From Syngnathus acus (taxonomy: Eukaryota > Chordata > Actinopteri > Syngnathiformes > Syngnathidae), in contig NC_051102.1 of NCBI RefSeq assembly GCF_901709675.1, positions 11,605,412-11,669,411 on the forward strand: 64,000 nt of DNA. The letters run 5' to 3'. Position numbers and translations under genes: made by a program. Below the pieces are notes generated by a model, which searched no databases, was not told where the DNA came from, and saw only the letters and a program-made list of their open reading frames with translations. Shown here one piece after another: positions 24,685 to 38,422 of this stretch; position 1 is the stretch's first letter; every line of letters begins with the position of its first letter.

Positions 24685-27600
24685 GTTTGTGTACAGTTGT
24701 GTGTTTCAACAATGGACTCGGGCAGAGAAGGTCAACTCGGTTCGGTGACCCCCAGAGGAGAGAGTATTTAAAGTCATCATCCTACCACTGTGCCACCTGT
24801 CAGCTCTTCTGGCTGAACTCGTTACAACATCAAAATGCCAAACACCTACCGTTAATATGCAAAAATATCCTGCGAGTATTACTACTTCAGGGAATGTTTT
24901 CTCCAGATTGTTCTTTGTTTGACTCCAGTAAGCGCAGGTGTACAAATAGCAAAAGCCGATCATGGAGCCGTTGTCTCGCCTGAGATTATCTAGATTTTCA
25001 TATTTGAAGCCACGCATCAGTAGCGAGTGATTGTTTGTTTTTTTAGCATTCCCCCCAAATCCCTGCTGTGTGTGCAAAAACAAACAGAAAACAATGCACA
25101 TTTTTCTTGTCTTTGTGGAGATAAATGAGAAGCTACTGGATCATCACAGTCAATTAGCTCTGCGAGGCTTCTCCCGGAGACTCCTTCTAATGCCTCAACC
25201 TGTATGCGCGCGTGCGTGCGTGCGTGCGGCTCATCTTTTTTTTGGTGCAAGTATTATTGGCAATAAATGTTTGATGTGTTTGTGTGCACACCTGCCAAAA
25301 CACCTTTTATACAGCGTGCCGCTCAACTTGATGTTTTGCTGTCTGGCAGTGGGGCGTGCGCTTCTTTATCTCCTCGCTGTCACGCTGACTGATGGCTAAT
25401 ATGCGAAATTGGGCTGGCTTTTGCCTCGGCCGTGGCGCTGTTAGGACGTAGTGGCCGCTAACGAGGCTTGTAGTGCTGTGTCACACTTGTGATAGTGGCT
25501 CACAGATGCAATTGTGTCACTTGTTGCTGGCATGCCGGAGGTCAAATAAGTAGGCTGTCAAGCGAGGCCTGTGTGCTTTTTTCTTGTTCCATTGCAAATA
25601 GGCAATATTAGTTTGGAATGATGCCAATGATGTGTGCTTTTACCATTGTGTTGCTCAGTACCTATTTTTTTCTTCCATAGATTGACTCATTGTTCGTATT
25701 GTTGGGATTCAATATTTGATGTTTTGAAGCCATTCACCACCGAGCAGCATTTTTAAAAGCAGACTTTTGCCAGCCCTTTTGAAGCATCCGAAAATGCTGT
25801 CCTGTGACACTATTGGCACCAAAGCCACCCGAACTTTGGTTCTTTGCTTTTTTCACCACTCTTGTTGATTCCTGATTGAATCGAGGGGATGAGCAGAAGT
25901 GATCATGTATTTGGTAGCATTTTGTTTTTTGTAGCAACACCCAGCCATTAAATATTTCATAAGAATGTCAGGCTTGGATCAAGAAAGGCATCAGGCAGCT
26001 TATACAAAAGGAGCAATTATGGGCGATTTGTTTTTTGGGGTAGATGATTCATTTGACCAAAGTTTGTAGTTGGATGGGTCGGTCCAACAAAGGTTCTTTT
26101 CGACTGAATTCCGTCGGGGTGAACAAAGCTCATTCTCGACCACGCTCACGCACGGCTCCCTCAACTCCTTCACGCATCTCTGCCGGGTAGCTGCATTTGT
26201 TTTGCTCTGTCTGGATCATTAGGAGGAGCAAGCCGTCATGGGACACCCGGGCTAACTACGCCACAGGGGATCGCAAAATCGCTGCAGTCGTGTCTGAGAG
26301 TCATTCCAAGCGCCATCCACTTTAATAAGAAGATAACAAACATGTCATAAAACAAGAGAGTCTGTGTTTGCTCGGGGCGCACAAAAGCACTTGACTGAAT
26401 TCATTTGGTGGAAACTCTCGCTACCGTCACAGTGCAGTATGGCTCAGGTTAATGACGAAAGATATCAGCGTTTTTCAATACGGCATGAGGAGTTAGTTAC
26501 GTCACAGCTCATAAAAAGTGCAAAATATATATATATACGTACGTGTTCTTGTTCATCATTTACATTTCGCAAAGTATTTCTGAATCATTGCCGAGAAACG
26601 ACTAAACTTTTCTTTTTTTTTTTTTATATCTGCTGTCCTGTTTGAAAGCAAACGGCCCCCTCAGTGGAGCCAAACACATGTCCTTCTTTCACTGCTTTTA
26701 ATCAAGTCAGGGTATGAAAATAAAAATCAAGTCACATAGAGGGCAAACTCTGGGACAACAAGCTTAAAACAGAATCCTCCTTTTTCAGATCTAAACCCAA
26801 ATTAGAATGTCGTGACCCCAGTTTAGGGCAAAAAATAATATTGCTTTAACACTAACAAGGAGCAGACTGTGAAACTAGAACAACAGACTTTGTGAATCAC
26901 CAAAACCATTCATCACTATCTTTGAGCGAAGCAATCAAAAATGACCGAGGTCCCGAAGCTGAAAAGTCCCATTGAAGTCCCATACGTACATACATATATG
27001 AGGGATTCAAAGTGAAAAGCCTCCCATAGAAAGGGATTATGAAAGGAATGTTGTGCTACACCCCAGAATAAACATGACGCCAAATGAAAAGTCATAAGGG
27101 AAAGAATTTAGAAGATAAGATCACAGATAAGACTTCATTCTTAACGTGCTTTAGTACGTTTTATTTTGGCCCTGAAATTCCTCAGCCAGGTGAATTTGCA
27201 CAGCCACTCTTAACCCCATTTCCTGCCTTCCTTTGCCATGATTGTTTCGTCGGACTCATTGGCGGGATTTGTCTCCTCTGGCACTCGAGACTTACTTTGT
27301 TTTTCTTTTCCCATTGTTCAATATTTACGATATTTGTGGAAAATGTATATTTCCACGCACAAAAACACACAGATTGGCCTGCCTACCTGCCTTCTTCTTT
27401 GGCGTTTGCTCCTTTTTTTCCTTTTGCAATTAGTGTTGGTTGGAATACCAGCTCATTTTGAAATGATTGCCACTCACAGGAGCCAACAATAAATATTTTA
27501 TGACGATAATAAAAAACAAAAATCAGCAAATTTAGTGGTGGCATATGAGCCAGCAGGTGAAAGATTTACTTGCACTGTTTCAAAGTTTAGAGGCAATATG

Positions 27601-27901
27601 CGACCATTTAAGAGCAGCCTGCAACCCGGCAGTCATGCCTTTTTTCAACTCTGCAGCTCTTTTCTTGGCCCACAACTCTTTTACGAGAAGCGGCCAATTA
27701 ATGACAAGCACAGTTCTATGACAATAATAAAATTGACAGGACTAACCATTCAAATATCCAAAGGCCTTACGGTAGTTGACAGTGGTTCATTTCATTCAAA
27801 GTCAAAGTCGTTTTCCTATTTGTTTTTTATGTATGGCAATAAAAAATGTCACTATTGTAGATTCATGTAAACAACAATTCAGAAATTAGTTCGAGCTTTT
27901 T

Positions 27902-28251
27902 CCATCCATCCATTTTCTGAACCGCTTAGTCCCCACGGGGGTCGCGGGCGTGCTGGAGCCTATCCCAGCTGTCATCAGGCAGTAGGCGGGGGACACCCTG
28001 AAGCGGTTGCCAGCCAATCGCAGGGCACACAGAGAGAGACAAACAACCATTTGCACTCGCACCTAGGGACAATTTGGAGTCTTCAATCGGCCTACCAAGC
28101 ATGTTTTTGGGATGTGGGAGGAAACCGGAGTGCCCGGAGAAAACCCACGCGGGCCCGGGGAGAACATGCAAACTCCGCACAGGGAGGGCCGGAGGTGGAA
28201 TCGAACCCGCACCCTCCTAACTGTGGGGCGGACGTGCTACCCGGTGCCGCC
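27902..28251 (-). mobile_element. tRNA-derived SINE (V-SINE-like), near full length
   Basis: Read on the minus strand it starts ggcggcacc, has a Pol III B box GGTTCGATTCC (28197-28207) and a conserved central segment with ggtttcctcccacatccc and aaaacatgc, and ends gaaaatggatggatgg, the GGAT tail. The A box is missing through a small deletion after ggcaccggg. The imperfect 13-bp repeats agttcgagctttt (27888-27900) and agtttgacctttc (28253-28265) look like the target-site duplication. The central segment resembles the V domain of vertebrate V-SINEs; that name is from memory. Confidence 0.85.
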
Positions 28252-29046
28252 TAGTTTGACCTTTCTTCTATACATAATTACAGCATTAGCGAAATTGCCC
28301 AAAGGTGAGCGGGCCAAAGACATTATTTTTCATTTCATTAATGGCACTCTGCTGTCCTTGTTTATTCAATGATAGAAAGCATTCCTCCTTTCCAAAGGTG
28401 AATTTCATCCTCCCTCCCTGCCTGCTGCCATTTCATCTGCAACAAGAAGTGGTGTTCTGTCCAAACACCTGCACACCACTGGCATCCCTGCCAGAGCTAT
28501 TTACATTGGCCCTGGACAGACACCTACTTCCTTTCTAAAACGGAGAAATGATTGAACAGCCCGGAGCAGCTTTTACAGATGCTGTCTGGTGTTTCCGCGT
28601 GCGGAAGAAAGCGTCAGTGCCATTTAAGAGCAAATCGCGAGCACATGCCTAACGAGGCGTCTCGCCTCGCATCGCATCGCATCTTGAGCTGCCACATTGT
28701 CCAGCGTGCCGCTTTGTTTCCAGGGAGGACATCCCCATCGGCAAACTACCTGGAGAGGCGGGTAAAAGCCGTGGAAGTTTTGCGCCTCTTTTTTTTCTTT
28801 CACTTGCTGGGGGATTTTTAACAGGGAGCGTGACCTGGTCTTCCTTCGTTCACAGGCCGGCCTGTCGGCGCAGGTTTTGACGGTCTGGGAAGCTGATGGT
28901 GATGTTTGTGCACTCCCGCTAGTGTCACACGACCACTGTGACATTTTGGGCCAAAAGCTTGAGCCGCCAGCCTACCCGAATGGTGTGCTTGTGTGGGTGT
29001 GTGGCACAAGCTCAAAACACCAGCATCCCTGTGGCAAAACCGACTG

Positions 29047-29048
<2 letters not shown>

Positions 29049-29079
<31 letters not shown>
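29049..29079. repeat. (TG)n microsatellite
   Basis: Pure TG run of about 31 bp. Confidence 0.95.
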
Positions 29080-29083
<4 letters not shown>

Positions 29084-30778
29084 TCAATGACATTTCAGCA
29101 TCCCACAAGAGTTCAGCGTTGCATCAGGCAATGTCCTTGCATTTTAAGAGCCTTGTGGAACCATGAGTGACAGTCGACGCAAGCAAACTGGGCAGGTGAG
29201 TGCTTGAAATTTCATCAGATGGAGGTACATCAAATAGCGAGTCCTCAGTGGAGCCGAATGAATCAATCAGTCTTTGTGTGCAATTCCCTGGAAAACACAC
29301 GAAGAGGGCTTTCACCATCTGGCCACCCTTCCCGATTTCTTTTTCCCTCGTTTCAATCCTGCTCATCATAGAACAACCCCGTGTCAAAAGATCCAAGTCG
29401 TTTTTATCCACGATGCCTACTCCAGTCAAGCCCTGAAGGGAAAACAAAGCCTATCTCGCAAAATATAGACTTCTTCTCCGAGCATGTTAGCAGATGCCGC
29501 CAGACAGTAGATGTAGCTTTTAATGACGAGTACAGAACGGCATTTTCGAGCAGACGCTGGTATTTTTAGCACGGCTGGAGAAAAGGGTGACGATAAGAGA
29601 TGAGTGTCTGCGGTCGTCCCCAGCGTGTCTTGTCCCATCTCCTGGGATGTATTCCCTTCTTTTGTGAAACCAGCGAAGCAATGCGTCTGCATGCAGCAAA
29701 GCTGCACTAACAAGATCCCAGAAGAACATCTCGCTTGTGGTTACAGGGAGCAGGATTACAGCATGTCTTCACTCTCAAACGCATGTGGCAGGGGAAGAGC
29801 AAACTTGGGCATCAATTACCTGGATGGCTCTCACTGCAATGGTCAAGGGACATCACGGCTAAATTGAATAACACTCATAACGGTCTCCAAATGGCTGAGG
29901 CCTCTCAGCGCGGAAACTCATTTCTCCACACCTCCATATGACTGTCTTCAGATCCAAAGCCCGGTTCTCGTGGGCCAGAGCCATCATTTGACTTTGATTG
30001 AAATTCGGCTTCGTTGGGTTCAAGGAGGGTGAAGGTTGTGGGGTTGTTGTTTTTTTTACAAGCACTAATAAGATAAAGGGAGGGCACTTTCAAGGCTCTC
30101 CTCTGATTTTCTCTGTCAGGCGGGCGGATGTCAATTTTATGGCACATCCAGACATAATGGCAATGGCTGCAGCTTACTGATCTCGATGCCTACTAACTAC
30201 TTCTGAATGCACCATTGCAACATTAGTGCCTTGCTTTTTTTCTATAGTTCTTATCCAAACTAGGGTCCTGGTTGAGCTGGATGAATCCGGAGTATCTGGA
30301 GAAAAGCCCAAACAAGAACCAAATGAGAGTTGAGATTCAAAGCCTGAATCAGAAGAGTAGAGTCTTGCCTCAGCTGTAGAATTGTAGAGAAACATTTACC
30401 AGGGATTAAGGTGAAGGTCACATTCATTTTCATTGATCTTGTTGCATTGCTAAGACCACAGCCAGTTGTAGCTCAGTCAGCCATCGCAGATGGAGAGCAG
30501 CTGGGTGTCGTGCGTGTGCATACGTACAGTATAGAGCGAGCGAGCGAGCGAGCGCCTACTATCTGCGAGCGTCTGCCTTACAGGACTTGCTTTCAAACGT
30601 TTACGCATGTTTCCGTGTCTGCGTTTGAGTCAGACCTTTTTCTGTTAGTTCTTGCGTTCACGAATATTGCAAGTGGCGCTGATGAACACAGTGTCATTGT
30701 GCATGGAGGTACAAGAAAAGGAGTTGAAGGTGGTGTGTGTGTGGGCTTAGACAGTACGGTTGCTTTCAACATAAAGCG

Positions 30779-30805
30779 TCTCTCTCTCTCTCTCTCTCTC
30801 TCTCT
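30779..30805. repeat. (TC)n microsatellite
   Basis: Pure dinucleotide run of about 27 bp. Confidence 0.93.
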
Positions 30806-31848
30806 AAATCTCCCTTATCACAATGAGGTTGCCGCTATTGTCCTCTGTGCTCTGTCTGCACAACGTAGATAAACAACCAACGAAAACTTGTTTGCACGCT
30901 GTTTTCAGAGGTATCGCCATTGCGGCCACTACAAATGCCTTGTCGTTTTGTTTTAATGAACAAAGTATGCATTGTTTGGTGGCTCCTAAGAGCAAAACGG
31001 TACCTGACCCATTTTTGGAGTTAGGTATCTGGTTAAACACTTTTTAGTCGGTCGCCCAATAGAATAACATGACCTGATCCGTTTTTTGCCTAGTGATGTG
31101 GTTCAACGGTGTTCATTCAGATAAGTTGAAGTTGTAGTATTTAATCCGAGTGTGCACGATTCAGATGGCCGTTAAATGAACGCTGAAGTGGAATTTTGGG
31201 AGTCGGAACGGGTCATCGACTTGACACTTCATTTTCCTTCCGCAAAACTTTTTCCTCAAATGTAACCGTGTACTTAGTGGCTCTGAGAAATCTATTAACG
31301 GCTAACCACACTGTCCTAATTAAAGCGGAGACTGCAGGGGAGTATTATTGAGTGACATTTTCAGCAGTCAGCAGTCATTGGTGCTCCTCTTTAAAAACAA
31401 TGAGGATTTCATTCACCCCAGATAGCCCATTAGCTGGAGTTTCCACTTCTAAATGTCGTCGTCACACAATCTGTAGTGCGACTTGGACAAGGCTCGTCGT
31501 CCATGTCAGTTACTTGTGTGTCCAGGCCAAAAATGGAGCAGATTTCAGCTGCTACAAGTTTAGAAAATGTCAAAGCTGGAGTTGATTGACTTCCATTCTG
31601 GAGTTATTTTCCTTTGGGGAAAGGTTAAATCCCAACACCACTTCAGTCATGGTCCTTGGAGCATCATGTTCCGTTTGCCCGCTTTGGTGGAAGTAGGAAA
31701 GTCATTCTTGGCACTGACATTCTGTAAAGTAGTCGTAATCGGGTCCTTATGTTTCACGTCAATACGTGCGCTCGTAGGCATCGACGGGGGAATTCATTTG
31801 GTGGCGTCATTCAAGTGACCACATTTCGATCTGCGTTTTTTTTTGGGG

Positions 31849-31851
<3 letters not shown>

Positions 31852-31907
<56 letters not shown>
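31852..31907. repeat. (CA)28 microsatellite
   Basis: Pure run of 56 bp, after a T run and a G run. Confidence 0.96.
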
Positions 31908-31910
<3 letters not shown>

Positions 31911-33565
31911 AGAGCCGTTGTGATGGGACTCAAGTGACCAGGTGGGTGCGGTTGCCTGACTGGGAATGCAGCCAATCTGGTCCCCCATAACGGGGGAGGA
32001 GTCTGCTTCTCACTAAAAGCCTTTTTGCGAGGTGAGCGCCCTATGAAGAGTTGTAATTGCCTCATTTTGGAGAAGCAAATTGCCGGGTTTCTTGAAAGCA
32101 GACAGGCTGGCCAAGCAGTAATGACAATCGTGACGGTTGGAGGAAGCCAGCAGCAACAGATTTGGGTTTTTTTTGTGTGTGTTTTTTTGCCGAGCAGAGC
32201 CGACTCGCCTTGCTGGGAGGTTTAATATTGGATTCATTAGCCCTCGCTGCCTTTCTCTTGATAACCTTTGGTGTTGGACTGAAATAGGTTGAATTATTTT
32301 GATATGAATTCAGATTAGACGTGCGGATTTCACCAGATGCTAAGTTTAGGACCGCCTATTCAGTTGTGGCATCGTAATGAGGACTGGAAAAAGAAACGAA
32401 TGAAAGTTTAGCACAAAGAACTGAAAATAAACGCAGACGAGTTTACGGCCCATCCATTGACCACAACTAAAGATCGAAACGTTGCCTCATCATCAGCCGT
32501 GCCAGTAATCAATCCTAGCATGATTATTATTGGCATTGGACTGAAAGTACACGAACTTGCCATTTCTTAAACTCCTGTATTCAAAGCAACACTGCCGCCT
32601 AGAGGAGACAAAAAAATACAAGTGCTTGATGAAGCAAATTTGAAGCTTCATTTTCCCATCACTATTAATGAGTAATATTATTACTATTGCGACTCAAAAT
32701 CGTGTTTATTAGCCCTGAAGCGCAGCGCAAGGCACAGGTGCTCCATTTTCGAAAATGTATGAACACTCACTCGCCAGCTGTGTACGTATATGTTCCATTC
32801 CATAGCGAGGGGGTAAAGAAATAAACAATATGTGACTGCGATAAGGTTCAGAATTTGCAAACATGAAACAGAAGCTGATCATATTTCTCCTTTTGGATCT
32901 TTTTATTTCGGGCTCTGTTCTTTTTCAGTGATTGTTTTGCCAGCATCGATGGCATGACAAAAATGTTCAACAATTCAATGTTCAAATAACAAAACTTGAA
33001 GACCAAAAAGATGAAACTGAAGTGCTCTGATAAATGGAAATTGAGGAAATGTCAGTTGCAACGAGGAAAAGAGGAGCATTGGGTGTATGGGTGAAGGTAA
33101 ACGTGGGCGTTGAGGATATGATGAATTAAAGATGACGCTCTGCAGCAGCCCGCTTTCTAAAGATCACTCTTTGCGCTAATGTAATGTTAATGAATGCAAA
33201 TGATGTCTTACTGCTCGGACGGACGGACGGATGAGACGAGGTTGTGCTTGTGTCCTCTCTTGGTGAGGATGTAGCTATGGCTGCACGAGTGACTGAGCGC
33301 TGGCAAATGAATAAGGCTAGCTTGTTATCGGTGGTGGCCATGTAACACAAATGTCATATGAATGAATCAACAGCTGTCTTGAGTCATGCCAGTGCAACAC
33401 ATCACCATCAACAGTGTCTTAGCCCTTCTTCTTTTGTGTGTTGGTGCCTTTCTGATTGAAGGGCTCGATATGATTGTATCTTGAAATGTTGGATTTTTTT
33501 TTTTCTCTCAATCTCCAGGAAATCCGTTTTTTAATCAAGTAGCCACAAGGTACATTTTATGAAGG

Positions 33566-33601
33566 AAAAATAGCTGTCCCGCATGTGGGACAGCTATTTT
33601 T
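33566..33601. repeat. Perfect 15-bp-arm hairpin
   Basis: The arms aaaaatagctgtccc (33566-33580) and gggacagctattttt (33587-33601) are exact complements around a 6-base loop, gcatgt. It is followed by a 19-bp direct repeat (tattttttacgttacatta) occurring twice between about 33595 and 33645. It may be a tiny foldback remnant; there is no evidence for a microRNA. Confidence 0.85.
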
Positions 33602-34145
33602 TACGTTACATTACTGACTACGTTATTTTTTACGTTACATTATTTATTTATCTTTTCATTCTATAGCGTAAGTGCATTTTTAAAGCGCTTTATATAGGCC
33701 TTGTCTGCAATGAATATATCCCGCTCGAAAGGACAGAAATCCATCCACACGGCCTTGTTTGTTTTAAAACATAAAAAAAAAAGAAAAACCAGCATCGCCA
33801 GGGCCATGACTCCAAATGATCAAATAGAGTGAGGATGGGTGAGGCTCAATAGAAAGATGACATCATAAAATGTGTTCGATCGCTTGTTTCAATCCAGCAT
33901 TGATTTGTCACGCTTTGTGCGTGACAATGCACCATATCGCGACATTTTGCTCACGTAAATGTTGCATCCAAACTCAATGACGGTACACACAAGTAGGGAA
34001 TAGCGTGGCAAGGTTTAATCATGGATGGCGCAATGTCACCTTGCCGTGATGAAATGATTTGCTAATTTCATCAGACTCTGCCCATCTTGCATGTTCTATT
34101 CATTTTCATAACATCTGCCGCCGATCTCTTGGCATCTCCTCGCGT

Positions 34146-34146
34146 C

Positions 34147-34210
<64 letters not shown>

Positions 34211-34334
34211 TTTTGCCTTTCTTTCTTTCTTTTTTGCCTTTTTTGCCTTTCTTTTTTGCCTTTTTTGCCTTTCTTTTTTGCCTTTTTTGCCTTTCTTTTT
34301 TGCCTTTCTTGCCTTTCTTTTTTGCCTTTCTCTT
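34146..34334. repeat. (TTTC)n polypyrimidine tract passing into a 22-bp TTTTTTGCC/TTTC array
   Basis: The first about 65 bp are pure TTTC. The rest repeats ttttttgcc and ttttttgcctttc with a period near 22 bp. The whole 190 bp is almost purely pyrimidine on the + strand, interrupted only by single G. Confidence 0.94.
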
Positions 34335-36310
34335 CTTGTCCCTGGCTTTTGTTCCTGTTAAGCGTGTGGTCTTTGGCGTCAGTGGGGCCAAAGCGGTTGG
34401 GATGGGCGCGTGTGGCTGCCATCCCTCGTTGTCTCGGAGGACCGCGGATTACTCCGTGTTCAATTTTCAAATCAGCCACATTGTCAACTTGTCCTTCAGG
34501 GAGACGTGAATGAAACTTATTTCTCTGATGTGTTTCTGTCGCCTGTCCTGAATGTTCTATTTAAAGCCTTCAAGATGAGCGACACAGCCTCGCCGTAGCA
34601 ATAAATGAAATAAGTCTCCCGTCTTCTCTGTTAGCACGTCCGCTATGGGTTCTTTTGAACCCAGCACTTGTAAGGTTGAATGGGAACTGACTGAGAGTAA
34701 TCCTTTGACTTCTGATTCTTCTTTCATAGGGGATGAAAGAAACCGGAGAAGATTTCACGTTAAGAGGGTCAAATTCTCACGACAATTGTCCGTCTCGAGA
34801 CAGAATTCCTGGTCAAATCATTTCTTTTGATCTATGTAAGGCACCTTTTAACAGTTGCTTTAGTAAATGCTGGCTCTTTTTCTTTCTGCCTAAAATCCCC
34901 CCGAGTGGTAGGCTGATTAGTTTTGGGAGACGCAGCAGCTTTCAGTCATGCACGTTTGCCACTTTGTTTTCATCCTGGCATTAAGATGCCAGGCTCAGCA
35001 CGCTGAGCCACCATGGGGCTTCATCACTGTTAAGTGCTCATTTCAGCCCCGCTGAATTCTCCTCATGCTTTTCTTGCTCGCTTGCCATCTTGACGCCGCA
35101 TCTAAGAAAGAATACATGCCTTGTGCAAAATCTGCAAGATCTTACTTCAGTTTGTTGCGCCCATCGCAAAGGCTCGCATTCAGCAGCTGGACATGATTGT
35201 CTCATTGAATTGCAAAGCGGGCCGGGCCGGCCAGCATCCTTAAGTGCGATGGGAGGGAGAGCGTGTTAAAGGGTGGAGGAATGGAAGAGATGTGTGCTGG
35301 GACGAGAAGAGAAATGTGCGGAGAATTGTCCGCCTTATTGACCGAAGAGGCTTCAGAGAGGCGCTTCAGCACATGTTGTATCGACCGGCCGGCAGTCACG
35401 CAATGGTACACCCAGGCCGCAAATTACACCGACGTGTGACCGACCTGCCTCATTTGCGAAGCAGAGAGACAGCCTAGCTCAAAGTATGCCAAACGCCATC
35501 TCCTTCCTACTGCTGCTCTGCTTTCAGGCCCAAGCCTGTGTAATCATGTGATGCATGACGCGACCGCTTGCTGACGTGTAATTGCGCAAAGAGAAGGCTG
35601 CCTTATCGATCGCTACCGCAGGGTCCCCATCAATGTTGAATGCGGTCACCCCCGCAGAATCAGCCCACCATTTGCTATCGATCCATAGCCTAATGACGAA
35701 TATCTGCGCCGTCTCGGGTTGGGTACATTGGGCTCTGGGTTCAGTCTTGACCATGGTGATTTTGACAAGCAAAACCGCATCCGTCACATGGTTGGCAGTA
35801 ACTCGTATTGCGCAACGTCTCCTGCAGCATCGTAAGTGCTCAAATCCATCAAAAGATGACTAGCTTGACACCTACAAGCTATTGTTTTCCAATAGATTTA
35901 TGATCCGTGCTTGTGAAGTCAGCCTTAAGCTTTCTTTATGAATACTTTTCACACAGTATGAACTTTTTTCCACCTGGCGCTTTAATGTCGAAGCTGACAC
36001 AGCAGAATACGGGATTCTGCTGCTAACCTTGAGGGGCCTCACATTTGTTGGCTCTCACTCATTTTGGGGACGACTTGCGTGACAACGCGAGAGACCGATT
36101 TGGCTCCCTCGGCTCAGGCCTTACATTTGACCACACGCATTTTGGTAAAAGAGCAATTATCGATTCACCGTTTGACTGAATCAGCCAGCCCTTGATTGTT
36201 TCATCCAATTGCTTTTCGTTTCCAAACTATCGAGAGAATTCTTTACGAGTAATCGATGACTTTTATTGTAATGCCCGTGCCTACTGTTAACAAACGGATC
36301 GCTATGAAAC

Positions 36311-36354
36311 ACTGCTCCCTTCGGGGATGGGTTAAATGCAGAGACCCCACCCAG

Positions 36355-36387
<33 letters not shown>

Positions 36388-36407
36388 ACAATCATTGGGT
36401 CTTTACC
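36311..36407 (+). mobile_element. 3' fragment of a tRNA-derived SINE with expanded internal TG tract
   Basis: ggggatgggttaaatgcaga, cacccagatgtg and acaatcattggg occur in the same order as in the reverse complement of the SINE at 59229-59550. The head with the A and B boxes is missing. The short TG stretch inside that SINE has grown here to about 15 units (36356-36385). Confidence 0.75.
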
Positions 36408-37089
36408 TTTTTTTTTTTTAAATAGAATTGGATCGTGCCAACAACAACAAAATCAAACAATGCCTCACAAATGTTATGACCTATGAATGATTTTAAAAAT
36501 AAGCCTGACTGTAAAATCTACTCAGAATTAAGCTCTCCTGCTAACAGGGGACATTGGCCAAATCCTAAAGGCCAGCCGACAGGAGTAAGAGCCCTGCTTG
36601 GTTGCTAATGACCACTTAGCAGACCCCATTTCCTCTCTTTCTGGTGTCAAAGGCAGACATTAGGTCACAAGACACTCTCATGAGCATTTGACCCCTTTAC
36701 CACCATCCGGAGCTTGATCCGTCCGTCCGTCCGTCCGTCTGTCCGTATCTAAAAGAAAACGGAGAATGGACTAGCAGGAGCCTGTGTGATTTGACTAAAT
36801 CGCTTGTGATTTCCCTGGAGAATGTGTTGGCGGGGCGCGCTACATTGGCTGCTTTCACGCTCGGCTTGGAGCTCCCCAGCAAGGCGTGGCAGGGCTGGCG
36901 CTGTTGAAACAAGACAAGGCCATGCTCATCTTAAGCAAAGCGGCGCTGGAAGCTGGGCGTGAACAAAGCTGTCAGCACACTGAAAATTGGGTGATATATT
37001 TGTGTTTCTCGGATTTACCCGGGTTTCATGTCTGAAGACGACTAAGTGGAGATGGAAGATGCCGCTTGCTATCATTGGTGCATTGGTAG

Positions 37090-37123
37090 TTTTTTTTTTT
37101 TTTTCTTTTCTTTTCTTTTCTTT
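37090..37123. repeat. Poly-T and (TTTTC)n tract
   Basis: A T run followed by four TTTTC units. Confidence 0.92.
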
Positions 37124-37924
37124 AATTCCCCCAACCAAGAGCACTTGACGTAAAGATGACAGGCGTCAAAAGCTCCATTTGGAATGATTTGAAAAGGCGA
37201 CATCTGCAGGGGCACGCTTCCTAGAGCGGAGAAGGTAAAAAGGTGGGCGCCTAAAGGCTTGGAACGTCTCCTTGAATGAGAGAGAGGCTGAGAGTGTGCA
37301 GCTTGCATTTCGTCTCCCTCATCAACAACACGTGTGGGTGGTGCTAGCCAACTGTTTGCTGTGCGAAACGGATGGCGTCCAAGTCAGCAACACTCTGACG
37401 TCCCGCAGATGGTCGCCTCCAAATTCCTTTCCCCTATTTCTCTCCAAAGACAGCAAATTTGGGAGAAAGAGATGTAGAATGAGCGAAATATATGTATGTT
37501 TCCTGGTCGACTTAACAAACAACAACAAAAAATGGTGGCCAGAAAAGACTCAGCTAAATGATGGCGTTACTAAAGCCAATCTGTCCATCACTTTAAATAC
37601 GAGTCAACGACATAGAGAGGATTGGGAATTACTTTTTTTTTTTCTTTCCGTGAGCTCACATTGCCAAAAGAGCAGACATTAATCAATACTGAGCCAGTGA
37701 ATGTCTCCTGTGAGAAGCAAGTGTAATTTATCCACTATGTGTCACAGAGGAAGGGTTCAAAAGGGGAGCTTCAGTTCCCAACTTTTTCTTCAATTTTACA
37801 CCACTTCAGTTTTCGCTCTGCAGCGTGACTCACAGAATAGATAGACATCCTTCCTTTCTTGTTAAAGATTAGTAGGCCCTTTTAGTGGCTCTTTTTGGAC
37901 AGAAAACATTTTTTGTGGCTGTCA

Positions 37925-37949
37925 GGGGATGGGATGGGATGGGATGGGT
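37925..37949. repeat. (GGGAT)n pentanucleotide repeat
   Basis: Five GGGAT units. Confidence 0.9.
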
Positions 37950-38371
37950 TACTTCCTGTAATTGTGACACACATGAAGTCGAACAATGACGACTTTCTAC
38001 AAACCCAGCAAAGGTAGGAAGTTGGGAAGAAGATTGCGGAGCATGCCTTTGAGAATTTCTATTCTTTCATCCAGGAAGAACAGTTTTAAGTTCAGAAGTC
38101 ATCAATGTTGGACCTGAGAAAAGTCCCGATTCCTCGCAATCTCTTTTTGTACATTGAAAAGGCTTTGAGGCCAGCATTGTCAAGGGCTACGACCCAGTCT
38201 CACATCTTCAGATCTTGAACCAGCTTTCATTATTTACAAATTGAGGTGGTGCTGCCTTGTCTTCTGTCAAGGTTTGAAGTGTTCATTCGACTTTTTAATC
38301 AATCAGAGGTGTCCCTCCTGTCAATCATGACCCACATTTTGTACAATACAAACATTCATTTGGGGAAGACC

Positions 38372-38422
38372 AAAGCAACTTATGGAACACCCTAAGACTT
38401 AGGGTGTTCCATAAGTTGCTTT
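38372..38422. repeat. Perfect palindrome, 25-bp arms with one-base centre
   Basis: The left arm starts aaagcaacttatggaacacc (38372-38396). The right arm, 38398-38422, is its exact reverse complement. A second small palindrome, aacttagggcctaagtt, follows at once. It lies about 280 bp before exon 2. Confidence 0.93.

Noticed and set aside
28197-28207. tRNA-like B box suggesting a tRNA gene
   Set aside because: It belongs to the SINE. There is no cloverleaf and the A box is deleted.
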